NCBI GenBank assembly: GCA_045576235.1
Contig: JAZNGA010000055.1
Coordinates: forward strand, 1 to 28,118
Origin: SIG437 sp045576235
Lineage (GTDB): Bacteria > Bacillota > Clostridia > UBA1381 > UBA9506
Length of the DNA: 28,118 nt
Direction of reading: 5' to 3'
The notes beneath the pieces are model-generated. The model saw only the letters and a list, made by a program, of their open reading frames with translations. It was not told the DNA's origin and did not search any database. Made by a program: the position numbers and the translations under genes. Shown in pieces: positions 8,034-15,970 of the stretch (position 1 is the stretch's first letter; each line of letters opens with the position of its first letter).

Positions 8034-8988
8034 AAAGAAAAGCTTCTGTATCTTTTATCGTAATATCTCTGTGAAGGGAAAGATTAATTCCGTCTGCAAC
8101 AATTTTTGAAGCTTTTTCAATAAGCAAATCAATATCCTTTGGAGTGACGATAAATCCTGTGAGCTTTTCGTCAGCGGTTTTTCTTATAAGGCTGTGTCTC
8201 TCATCGTCATCCATGTGCGAAATGCTTCCGATAACGCCAAGGGGAGATTGCATATTCTCTTTTAGTGAATCAATCGTGTCTGATGTTATTGTGACGGCAT
8301 CAATGACCGTCGGAATTCCAATTGCGATAACGGGAACTCCAAGCGTTTTTTTATTCAGCCCTTTTCTGTTGTTTCCGACGCCTGCTCCCGGGCTTATTCC
8401 CGCATCTGAAAGCTGCACCGTGCTAACAATTCTTTCAACGCTTCGCGCGGCAAGAGCGTCTATTGCGATGACAACATCAGGCCTCACTTTATCAACTATT
8501 CCTTTGACTATCTCAACAGTTTCGATGCCGGTTAACCCCAGGACTCCGGGACTGACAGCGCTGACCGAACGAATTCCTTCATCAAGCTCATCGGGAAGAT
8601 GTTGAAAGAGATGACGCGTCACCATAACCTTTGAAATGACGGCAGGCCCCAGGGCGTCGGGGGTTATGTGTCTGTTGCCGAGACCTACTATGAGGATAGT
8701 GGAGCTATCGTTTAAATCAACGAGTTTTTGAAGCTCACCTTTTAAAACTGTGCTGATTTTTTCGTTTTCTTCAGAGAGTGTGAGGTTTAAATCGGGAAGT
8801 TCTAAGGTTATATAGTTTCCTATAGGTCTTCCCATCACATTTTCTGCTTCATTTGTTTTGATTTCAATGCGCGAAATTTTAACTCCGTCTATTTCTTCGG
8901 TTTCTTTCGTGACTCCGGAAAGCTCGTTTGCTGCCTCGGTCAGCATTTCGTGCATTTCTAAAGCCAAGTCTGTTCGCTTAATGTTCAT
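8029..8988 (-). CDS. gpr: GPR endopeptidase (spore germination protease)
   Basis: A 319-residue protease of family A25 that degrades small acid-soluble spore proteins at germination; it is made as a zymogen in the forespore. The N terminus (RTDLALEMHEML) matches the pro-region and start of the family. The conserved aspartates proposed for catalysis are visible as D111 in NRHITPDALGP and D177 in AIDALAAR, with VSPGVLGLTGIET and SPGAGVGNNRKGL blocks around them. AAAGGAGC precedes the ATG. The gene is divergent from the por operon. I see no clear terminator after it; the stop codon lies in a short repeated sequence. Confidence 0.95.
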   Translation of the reverse strand: MNIKRTDLALEMHEMLTEAANELSGVTKETEEIDGVKISRIEIKTNEAENVMGRPIGNYITLELPDLNLTLSEENEKISTVLKGELQKLVDLNDSSTILIVGLGNRHITPDALGPAVISKVMVTRHLFQHLPDELDEGIRSVSAVSPGVLGLTGIETVEIVKGIVDKVRPDVVIAIDALAARSVERIVSTVQLSDAGISPGAGVGNNRKGLNKKTLGVPVIAIGIPTVIDAVTITSDTIDSLKENMQSPLGVIGSISHMDDDERHSLIRKTADEKLTGFIVTPKDIDLLIEKASKIVADGINLSLHRDITIKDTEAFLS

Positions 8989-9117
8989 AAAATTGCTCCT
9001 TTCATCTATTGGCTTTAAGCAGTTGCTTTTGTCTTTAAATTAGTTTGGTGTAATTTTTTGGAATATATGCGTAAAAAAAAGCAATAATAAAAGCAAAGAA
9101 AAGGAGAAGGTGATAAA

Positions 9118-9690
9118 ATGATTGAAATAAGATGGCACGGAAGAGGAGGTCAAGGTGCAAAAACTGCATCAATGCTTTTGGCAGAGGTTTGCTTTAACAC
9201 AGGAAAATATGTTCAGGGGTTTCCTGAATATGGTCCTGAAAGGATGGGCGCGCCAATAACTGCATATAATCGCATAAGCGACACCCCAATTAAAGTGCAT
9301 TGTAACATTTATGAGCCCGATGTCGTTGTAGTCGTTGATGAAACGCTTTTAGATGTTCAAAATGTGTGCAAGGGATTAAAAGAAGATGGAATATTAATTG
9401 TTAACACGAGAGATTCTGCAAAAGGCATAAGAGAAAAGCTTTCGTCATTTAATGGGAAAATAGTCACAATTGATGCAATGACAATTTCAGTGGAGTGTAT
9501 GGGAAAATATTTTCCAAACACGCCAATGCTTTCTGCTGTCATAAAAGCAACAAATCTAATAGATGAAGATGAATTTGTAAGGGATATGGAAAAACTATAT
9601 TCAAAGAAATTTACATCAAAGCCTGAGGCTGTGGAAGGAAATATGAAGGCGTTGAAAAAGGCTTTAAAGGAGGTAAAAGGGCTTGGCTGA
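9118..9690 (+). CDS. porG: 2-oxoacid:ferredoxin oxidoreductase, gamma subunit
   Basis: A 190-residue gamma subunit of a four-subunit pyruvate- or ketoacid-type oxidoreductase. The family opening IEIRWHGRGGQGAKTAS is at residues 2-18, followed by GFPEYGPERMGAPITAYNRI. The enzyme converts a 2-oxoacid and CoA to acyl-CoA and CO2, passing electrons to ferredoxin, and is typical of strict anaerobes. GGAGAAGG lies upstream of the ATG. The gene overlaps porD by 8 bases, and the gene order gamma-delta-alpha-beta is the standard por/vor order. Pyruvate is the likely substrate from the alpha and beta sequences, but 2-oxoisovalerate is not excluded. Confidence 0.92.
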   Translation: MIEIRWHGRGGQGAKTASMLLAEVCFNTGKYVQGFPEYGPERMGAPITAYNRISDTPIKVHCNIYEPDVVVVVDETLLDVQNVCKGLKEDGILIVNTRDSAKGIREKLSSFNGKIVTIDAMTISVECMGKYFPNTPMLSAVIKATNLIDEDEFVRDMEKLYSKKFTSKPEAVEGNMKALKKALKEVKGLG

Positions 9691-9985
9691 AATAACAAAA
9701 ACTGTCACTTGGCAGGAAATAACAGAAGGCGGAACAATCTATGAAAGCGGAAACGCGGCTAGCTTTATAACAGGTGACTGGAGAGTTAAAAGACCTGAAT
9801 GGATTGTGGATAAATGCACACAATGTATGCTTTGCTTTCCTGTCTGTCCTGATTCATCAATACCGGCTTCAGATGGGAAGAGGCTTGATTATGATTTTGA
9901 GCATTGCAAGGGATGTGGAGTGTGTGCTGCTGTTTGTCCTTTTGATGCAATAAAAATGACAGAAGAAATAAATTCTGATAAATGA
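9683..9985 (+). CDS. porD: 2-oxoacid:ferredoxin oxidoreductase, delta (ferredoxin) subunit
   Basis: A 100-residue 8Fe subunit that carries electrons from the TPP site to ferredoxin. Two complete 4Fe-4S motifs are visible: C45, C48, C51, C55 (CTQCMLCFPVCP) and C75, C78, C81, C85 (CKGCGVCAAVCP). The start is the unusual codon TTG at 9683, supported by AGGAGG (9668-9673) 9 nt upstream and by the fact that the conserved N-terminal part of the family (TWQEITEGGTI, GDWRVKRPEW) needs this start. Its first bases overlap porG, suggesting coupled translation. Confidence 0.93.
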   Translation: MAEITKTVTWQEITEGGTIYESGNAASFITGDWRVKRPEWIVDKCTQCMLCFPVCPDSSIPASDGKRLDYDFEHCKGCGVCAAVCPFDAIKMTEEINSDK

Positions 9986-10001
9986 TGAAAGGCGGAGAGA
10001 A

Positions 10002-11195
10002 ATGATAAAAGACAGATTAAGCGGAAACGAGGCGTTAGCTGTTGCTATGAGACAAATTGAACCTGATGTTGTCGCAGCATATCCAATAACGCCTTCAACT
10101 GAAGTGCCGCAATATTTTTCCAGTTTTGTTTCTGACGGAAAGGTCAGAACTGAATTTGTGCCTGTTGAATCGGAGCACAGCGCTATGAGTGCGTGTGTTG
10201 GTGCATCAGCATCAGGTGCAAGAACAATGACTGCAACAAGTGCAAACGGACTCGGCTATATGTGGGAAGTGCTATACATCGCAGCATCATTGAGACTTCC
10301 TATCGTTATGGGCGTTGCAAACAGAGCACTATCAGGACCGATTAATATAAACTGCGACCATTCAGATGCATATGGCGTCCGTGATTCAGGCTGGATTCAG
10401 CTTTTTTCTGAAAACAATCAGGAGGTTTATGACAATATTCTGCAGGCGGTTAAAATAGCGGAGCATGAAAAAGTAAAAACGCCTGTGATGGTGTGCTATG
10501 ATGGCTTCATAACAAGTCACGCGCTTGAAAACATAGAGCTTTTAGAAGATGATAAGGTCAAAAACTTTGTTGGAAAATATTGCCCCAAAAATCATCTTTT
10601 AGATGCAGAAAATCCAATCGCCGTCGGTCCGCTTGATGTTCCTGCATACTACTTTGAGCATAAACGAAATCAGGCAGAGGGGATTAAAAATGCTAAAAAG
10701 GTGATAATGGAAACAGGTGAAAATTACTGCAGTTTGTCAGGTAGGAATTATGGTTTTTTTGAAGAATATAAAACAGAAGATGCCGAGATATGCATTGTCG
10801 CGATGGGCTCGACTGCGGGAACGGCAAAATATGTTACAGATATGCTGAGAAAAAAAGGAGTCAGGGCAGGCATGTTAAAAATCCGCATGTTCAGACCATT
10901 CCCGGCAAAAGAAATAGCAGACGCTCTTTCAAAAATTAAATGCGTGGCGGTGCTCGACAGAGCAGAAAGCTTTTCTGACTGCGGCGGAGCTCTGTTTTCA
11001 GATGTGACAAGCGCGCTTTTCGTGCACGGAAAAGACATTAAGGTTTTAAATTACATTTACGGGCTTGGCGGCAGAGATATTAAAACAAGCGACATAGAGT
11101 TCGTTTTTAAAGAACTGAGGGAGCTTTCAGCCGGAAAAGAAAAAACAGTTCTTAATTATCTTGGAGTGAGAGGGGATGAGAAAAATGCCATATAA
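10002..11195 (+). CDS. porA: 2-oxoacid (pyruvate):ferredoxin oxidoreductase, alpha subunit
   Basis: A 397-residue alpha subunit. It opens with LSGNEALAVAMRQIEPDVVA and YPITPSTEV, then the EFVPVESEHSAMSACVGASA block that packs against the TPP subunit, and PININCDHSDAYGVRDSGWI, which is characteristic of PorA-type rather than indolepyruvate-type enzymes. The C-terminal domain (IVAMGSTAGTAKYVTDMLR; MLKIRMFRPFP) is the transketolase-C-like domain. GGCGGAGAG lies upstream of the start. The 3' end overlaps porB by 11 bases. Confidence 0.94.
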   Translation: MIKDRLSGNEALAVAMRQIEPDVVAAYPITPSTEVPQYFSSFVSDGKVRTEFVPVESEHSAMSACVGASASGARTMTATSANGLGYMWEVLYIAASLRLPIVMGVANRALSGPININCDHSDAYGVRDSGWIQLFSENNQEVYDNILQAVKIAEHEKVKTPVMVCYDGFITSHALENIELLEDDKVKNFVGKYCPKNHLLDAENPIAVGPLDVPAYYFEHKRNQAEGIKNAKKVIMETGENYCSLSGRNYGFFEEYKTEDAEICIVAMGSTAGTAKYVTDMLRKKGVRAGMLKIRMFRPFPAKEIADALSKIKCVAVLDRAESFSDCGGALFSDVTSALFVHGKDIKVLNYIYGLGGRDIKTSDIEFVFKELRELSAGKEKTVLNYLGVRGDEKNAI

Positions 11196-12132
11196 TTTAA
11201 AAGAAATATCAAAAAAGCCGCCAAGACTCACGGGCGGACATAAAATGTGCGCAGGTTGTGGAGCGCCCGTTGTTGTAAGATGTGTTTTGTCAGCCTTGAA
11301 GCCTGAAGACCATGCAGTCATAGGTTTGGCAACGGGATGCCTGGAGGTTTCGACATGGCTCTATCCTTTCACAGCGTGGAAGAATTCGGTTATCCATAAT
11401 GCTTTTGAAAATGTTTCGGCAACTGTTTCAGGTGCTTGCGCGGCATATAATGCAAAAAAAAGGATGTGTGGACAAAAAGAGGGAAAAGAAACAAAATTCA
11501 TTGCCTTTGCAGGTGATGGCGGAACATATGATATTGGGCTTCAATCATTGTCCGGTGCTTTAGAGAGAGGGCATGATATGGTTTATGTATGCTATGATAA
11601 CGGAGCCTATATGAACACGGGAATTCAAAGGTCATCGGCAACACCTGAATTTGCAAATACAACAACATCTCCTGTTGGTAAAATCAGAAACGGAAAAGAA
11701 GGAAGAAGAAAAAATCTGACGCAAATAGTTGCAGGACACAACATTCCATATGTTGCGCAAAGCTCACCGATGTCTGCTAAACACGGTGGTTTTAAAGATT
11801 TATACAACAAAGCAGAAAAGGCAATCTACACAGAAGGACCCACCTTTATAAATGCGTTTGCTCCTTGTCCGAGAGGATGGAGATATTCCACTCCGCATCT
11901 TATTGAAATTTGCGACCTTGCAGTTGAAACATGCATCTGGCCTTTATATGAAATCGTGGAAGGGAAGCTTAAAATAACATATGAGCCCAAGAGAAAACTG
12001 CCTGTCACCGATTTTCTAAAGCAACAGGGAAGATTTGCTCATTTGTTCAAAGAAGGAAATGAATATATGATTGAGTCAATACAAAAAACGGTAGATAGAG
12101 AATGGGAAGCTTTAAAGAAAATGAGCATATAA
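11185..12132 (+). CDS. porB: 2-oxoacid (pyruvate):ferredoxin oxidoreductase, beta subunit (TPP-binding)
   Basis: A 315-residue TPP-binding beta subunit. The cofactor site is visible in HKMCAGCGAPVVVR (cluster/TPP region), GLATGCLEVSTW, and the TPP-Mg motif AGDGGTYDIGLQSLSGALER with YDNGAYMNTG. Length and order of motifs fit PorB. Two in-frame ATGs exist: the one at 11176 directly abuts the AGGGG binding site, while the one at 11185 is 9 nt from it, so 11185 is preferred. It ends the operon and is followed by a strong terminator. Confidence 0.93.
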   Translation: MPYNLKEISKKPPRLTGGHKMCAGCGAPVVVRCVLSALKPEDHAVIGLATGCLEVSTWLYPFTAWKNSVIHNAFENVSATVSGACAAYNAKKRMCGQKEGKETKFIAFAGDGGTYDIGLQSLSGALERGHDMVYVCYDNGAYMNTGIQRSSATPEFANTTTSPVGKIRNGKEGRRKNLTQIVAGHNIPYVAQSSPMSAKHGGFKDLYNKAEKAIYTEGPTFINAFAPCPRGWRYSTPHLIEICDLAVETCIWPLYEIVEGKLKITYEPKRKLPVTDFLKQQGRFAHLFKEGNEYMIESIQKTVDREWEALKKMSI

Positions 12133-12134
12133 CT

Positions 12135-12178
12135 AAAAAGCCAAGGTGTGAATAACGGACGACACCTTGGCTTTTTTT
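12135..12178 (+). terminator. intrinsic terminator of the por operon
   Basis: AAAAAGCCAAGGTGT (12135-12149) pairs perfectly with ACACCTTGGCTTTTT (12162-12176), followed by two more T. A 12-nt loop separates the arms. Confidence 0.92.
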
Positions 12179-12225
12179 GTCATAATAAAGAGCGGAATCT
12201 TGTTAAAATAGCACAGGTGAAAATC

Positions 12226-12255
12226 TTGACATTTTTAATAATATTATGTTATAAT
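12226..12255 (+). promoter_or_regulatory. sigma-A promoter upstream of the CHR pair
   Basis: TTGACA (12226-12231), 18-nt spacer, TATAAT (12250-12255) with an extended -10 TGT. It lies about 50 nt before the first CHR gene. Confidence 0.8.
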
Positions 12256-12306
12256 ATCAAAGATAGTATTTATAAATTATTTTCAGTGTAAAACAGGGTG
12301 TGTTTA

Positions 12307-12855
12307 ATGAAAAAGATTTTAAATTTATTTGTTATATTTGCAAAAATCGGTGCAGTTGCTTTTGGCGGTGGATATGTTATTTTACCGCTTTTAAAAAGAG
12401 AATTTGCAGAAAAACGAGACTGGGTAACGGAAGATGAAATCATGGATTATTTTGCCATTGCGCAATGCACGCCTGGCGTCATAGCGGTTAATTCCGCCAC
12501 ATTTATCGGGCGAAAGCAAGCAGGCGTTTTGGGTGCGATTTCCGCAACGCTCGGTGTGATTTTTCCGTCCCTGATAATAATAACCATTCTTGCTCTTTTT
12601 CTGCAGAATTTTGCTGAAATAACCTTGGTGAAGTATGCGCTTTTGGGCATTCGCGCTTCAGTCTGCGCATTGATTTTAAGCATGCTTATAGGCCTCATTA
12701 AAAAATCTGTGGTTGATAAGATTACGGGAGCCATAGCCATTTTGGTTTTTGTGCTGATGTGTGCATTTGACATGTCGCCTATCGTTTTTGTGATAAGTGC
12801 AGGTGTTTTTGGTGTCGCTTTAAGCCTGCTTAGAAAAAGAGGTGGTAATAGATGA
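12307..12855 (+). CDS. chromate transporter family (CHR) half protein, first
   Basis: A 182-residue integral membrane protein, one half of a CHR-type transporter. The family signature is FAKIGAVAFGGGYVILPLL at the N terminus, followed by WVTEDEIMDYFAIAQCTPGV and IAVNSATFIG. Several hydrophobic helices follow, ending near VLMCAFDMSPIVFVISAGV. Short CHR proteins act as pairs with opposite membrane orientation; known members export chromate, but many have unknown substrates. ATG 12307 is chosen: AGGGTG is 6 nt upstream, and the GTG at 12298 overlaps that site. The stop overlaps the next start by 4 bases (ATGA). Confidence 0.88.
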   Translation: MKKILNLFVIFAKIGAVAFGGGYVILPLLKREFAEKRDWVTEDEIMDYFAIAQCTPGVIAVNSATFIGRKQAGVLGAISATLGVIFPSLIIITILALFLQNFAEITLVKYALLGIRASVCALILSMLIGLIKKSVVDKITGAIAILVFVLMCAFDMSPIVFVISAGVFGVALSLLRKRGGNR

Positions 12856-13424
12856 TATATTTAAGACTCTTTTTTGAATTTTTTAAAGTTGGGCTTTTTG
12901 CGATAGGCGGCGGTCTTTCCACATTTCCTTTTTTAGAGGCGATATCCGAAAAAACAGGTTGGTTTACCCTGTCTGACCTTGTTAATATGATTGCGGTTTC
13001 CGAGTCAACCCCGGGTCCGATAGGCGTCAACATGGCAACATATGCAGGTGTTGTTACTGCGGGGATTCCCGGAGGTATAATATCAACCTTAGGCCTCATC
13101 ACACCATCAGTGATTATCGTTTTGACAGTTGCAAAATTTTTGGATAAATTCAGAAACAGTTTCTATGTCGAATCAGCATTTTACGGACTCAGACCTGCTG
13201 TTTTAGGTTTGATTGGAGCTGCAGGCTTTTCCGTTTTTAAAAATTCGCTTTTTAACATTCAAGCGCTGTTGAATAAAAGCAGTTTCTCTGAGATTGTGGA
13301 CATTAAGGCAGTTTTGATTTTTGTTGTATCGTTTACACTCATTAAAAAATTTAAGGTCAGCCCGATTTTGTGTATAGCGGGTTCAGCTGCTGCGGGAATT
13401 GTGCTCTACAGTTTGCCGATATAG
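12852..13424 (+). CDS. chromate transporter family (CHR) half protein, second
   Basis: A 190-residue membrane protein, the partner half. The signature is FFKVGLFAIGGGLSTFPFL, then WFTLSDLVNMIAVSESTPGP and IGVNMATYAGV. The last third includes an extra hydrophilic loop (QALLNKSSFSEIVDIKAV) before two final helices. It is translationally coupled to the first half. Substrate is not deducible; chromate is only the family name. Confidence 0.88.
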   Translation: MIYLRLFFEFFKVGLFAIGGGLSTFPFLEAISEKTGWFTLSDLVNMIAVSESTPGPIGVNMATYAGVVTAGIPGGIISTLGLITPSVIIVLTVAKFLDKFRNSFYVESAFYGLRPAVLGLIGAAGFSVFKNSLFNIQALLNKSSFSEIVDIKAVLIFVVSFTLIKKFKVSPILCIAGSAAAGIVLYSLPI

Positions 13425-13465
13425 CATTTTTAAAATTTTAAGTGAATTTAACGAAAGGAATAATT

Positions 13466-15970
13466 ATGGCACAAAAGAAAACGAAGAAAACTTCCACTGC
13501 AAAAAAAGCTTCAAATAGACAAAATGCGAAAGAAGAACGCTCTGAATTTGTCGCACTTATCATAACGGTGATAGGACTTATCTGGGGTGCGCTTCTTTAT
13601 GTTCCGTCAGGCTTTATGGGACCATACATAAAAGAATTTTTTATGGGGCTTTTAGGTATGCCCGTATATTTTATGCCCATAATCATGATTGTTTACGGAA
13701 TTCATATGGCGGTAGGCAAGAGCTTTTATGAAAATCAAAAAAAATATGGACTTATAACCTTCGGAGTAGTTATTCTCTCTGCCATATTTTCGCTTTTTTC
13801 CATCGAGCCAAACAATCCTTTCACATCAATTGACATTTATTGGTTTTATGGAAAGACCGGAATCGGCGGCGGCGTTATAGGCGGAATTCTCTGCGACATT
13901 TTTGCAAACCCCTTTGGTCCTGTTGTTGCGGGAATCATCCTTTTTACAGCGCTCATTATTTTTGTGATGATTGTCACACAATGGTCGCCTTTAAAGGCTC
14001 TTCTGAGAGGAGTAGTTAAGCTGTGTTTAAAAGCCAAAAAAGCCAAACAAGAAGCACAGAATGAAGTTGAAAAGGTCAAGAGAGAGCAGATGTCTTTAGA
14101 TGTGTCTGTTGAAAACAAGCCTAAAAAGACAAAAATGAAAATTTTCTCCGATGACGACATAACTCCAAATGATAAAGGCGATTTAAATGACAGCGAAGTC
14201 ATTAAAAGACCATATGATGATGATGATTATATGCCGCCTTCGCTTCGTGATGTTGTCATTGATGAGCATAGCATTGAGATAGAAGACCTTGATGAAATTG
14301 TTGACAGTGCTGTTCCGTCATTTTTAAAAGATATAAAAAATGCGGAAATTGCTAAAAAAGAAGAAATTCCTGCGCAAGAGATAAAAAATGATGAAAGGGA
14401 GCTTTTTGAAGAAGAACATATTTCAGAAGAAAGAGCTGAGACAAAAGAGCTCATTCCTGAAAAAGTCACGGGAATGGAAGATGTGACAGAGGAAATTGAA
14501 CAGGCATTTGAGAAAATACCATATACATTCCCTGGCATCAGCCTTTTAAATAAATCTGCAGACGGAGACAGCGGAGATGTCTCACGAACAGAGCTTAAAG
14601 AAACAGCGCAGAAGCTTGTTGCAACATTAAAAAGCTTTAATGTTGATGCTAAACTCATAAATGTAAGTAAAGGTCCGACAGTTACCCGCTATGAGCTTAA
14701 ACCTGGCGAAGGTGTTAAGGTCAGCAAAATTGTTGGCTTATCTGACGATATTGCGCTCAGACTGGCGGCAAGCGGTGTCAGAATTGAGGCGCCTATACCG
14801 AATAAAGAGGCGATTGGAATAGAAATTCCGAATAAAACTGTTGACACTGTTTACATAAGAGATGTTATAAATTCCAAAGAGTTCAAAGACTACGACTCAA
14901 AACTTGCTTTTGCATTAGGCAAGGACATCACAGGCAGAAACATCATAGCAGACATCAGCAAAATGCCCCATGTTCTCATTGCAGGTTCAACAGGTTCAGG
15001 AAAGAGTGTTTGCATTAACACATTAATCACAAGCATTATCTATAAAGCTGACCCTAACGAAGTTAAGCTTTTAATGGTTGACCCGAAGGTTGTTGAGCTT
15101 GGTGTATATAACGGAATCCCGCATCTTTTGATTCCTGTTGTAACTGACCCAAGAAGAGCATCAGGTGCACTTTACTGGGCTGTTCAGGAAATGCTCAGAA
15201 GATATCAGCTTTTTGCTGATGCAAATGTCAGAGACATTAAGGGTTTTAACGAAAAACAAAAGGAAGATGGAAAAGAATATCTCCTTCCACACATTGTTAT
15301 CATCATTGACGAGCTTGCAGACCTTATGATGGTTGCACCGGGGGAAGTTGAAGACTCAATCTGCCGCCTCGCGCAGATGGCAAGAGCTGCAGGAATGCAT
15401 CTTGTCATTGCGACGCAAAGACCGTCTGTTGATGTTATCACGGGAACAATCAAAGCAAACATTCCCACAAGAATTGCATTTGCTGTTTCATCGCAGATAG
15501 ACAGCCGAACAATTCTCGACCAGGGCGGAGCAGATAAGCTTTTAGGTAAAGGTGATATGTTGTTTGCTCCTGTTGGCGCGTCGAAACCCATCAGACTTCA
15601 GGGTGCATTCATTTCCGATAAAGAAGTTGAGCGTGTTGTTGATTTCATTAAAGGAAATTCTTCTGCGCGTTATGATGAAGATATTATAGAAAAGATTGAT
15701 AACGGTAAGCCTGTTAACATCAATGAGTCTTCTGATAATCACGAGGATGAAGCAGATGAGCTTTTGCCGAGAGCTATTGAAATCGCTGTGGACACAGGAA
15801 AGATTTCCGCCTCATACATACAGAGAAGATTAAAGGTTGGTTTTTCAAGGGCTGCACGCATGATTGACCAGATGGAAGAGAGAGGCTTAATCGGCCCGCA
15901 AGATGGAAGTAAGCCGCGTGAGGTTCTGATAACAAAAGAAGATTATCTTGAAATGAGCATGAGATTATGA
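13466..15970 (+). CDS. ftsK: DNA translocase FtsK/SpoIIIE
   Basis: An 834-residue septal DNA pump that moves chromosomal DNA at division and, in spore formers, into the forespore. After a lysine-rich start it has about four N-terminal membrane segments (FVALIITVIGLIWGALL; IIMIVYGIHM; LITFGVVILSAIFSLF; GIILFTALIIFVMI), a charged, acidic linker of about 170 residues, then the alpha-beta motor with Walker A at 506-514 (AGSTGSGKS) and Walker B IIIIDELADLM. The C-terminal gamma winged helix is KISASYIQRRLKVGFSRAAR. ATG 13466 has CGAAAGGAA just upstream. The stop overlaps the next start by 4 bases (ATGA). Confidence 0.95.
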   Translation: MAQKKTKKTSTAKKASNRQNAKEERSEFVALIITVIGLIWGALLYVPSGFMGPYIKEFFMGLLGMPVYFMPIIMIVYGIHMAVGKSFYENQKKYGLITFGVVILSAIFSLFSIEPNNPFTSIDIYWFYGKTGIGGGVIGGILCDIFANPFGPVVAGIILFTALIIFVMIVTQWSPLKALLRGVVKLCLKAKKAKQEAQNEVEKVKREQMSLDVSVENKPKKTKMKIFSDDDITPNDKGDLNDSEVIKRPYDDDDYMPPSLRDVVIDEHSIEIEDLDEIVDSAVPSFLKDIKNAEIAKKEEIPAQEIKNDERELFEEEHISEERAETKELIPEKVTGMEDVTEEIEQAFEKIPYTFPGISLLNKSADGDSGDVSRTELKETAQKLVATLKSFNVDAKLINVSKGPTVTRYELKPGEGVKVSKIVGLSDDIALRLAASGVRIEAPIPNKEAIGIEIPNKTVDTVYIRDVINSKEFKDYDSKLAFALGKDITGRNIIADISKMPHVLIAGSTGSGKSVCINTLITSIIYKADPNEVKLLMVDPKVVELGVYNGIPHLLIPVVTDPRRASGALYWAVQEMLRRYQLFADANVRDIKGFNEKQKEDGKEYLLPHIVIIIDELADLMMVAPGEVEDSICRLAQMARAAGMHLVIATQRPSVDVITGTIKANIPTRIAFAVSSQIDSRTILDQGGADKLLGKGDMLFAPVGASKPIRLQGAFISDKEVERVVDFIKGNSSARYDEDIIEKIDNGKPVNINESSDNHEDEADELLPRAIEIAVDTGKISASYIQRRLKVGFSRAARMIDQMEERGLIGPQDGSKPREVLITKEDYLEMSMRL

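Noticed and set aside
9023..9054. Promoter for the por operon (TTGCTT or TTGTCT with TGTAAT)
   Set aside because: Spacings of 20 and 14 nt do not fit a sigma-A promoter.
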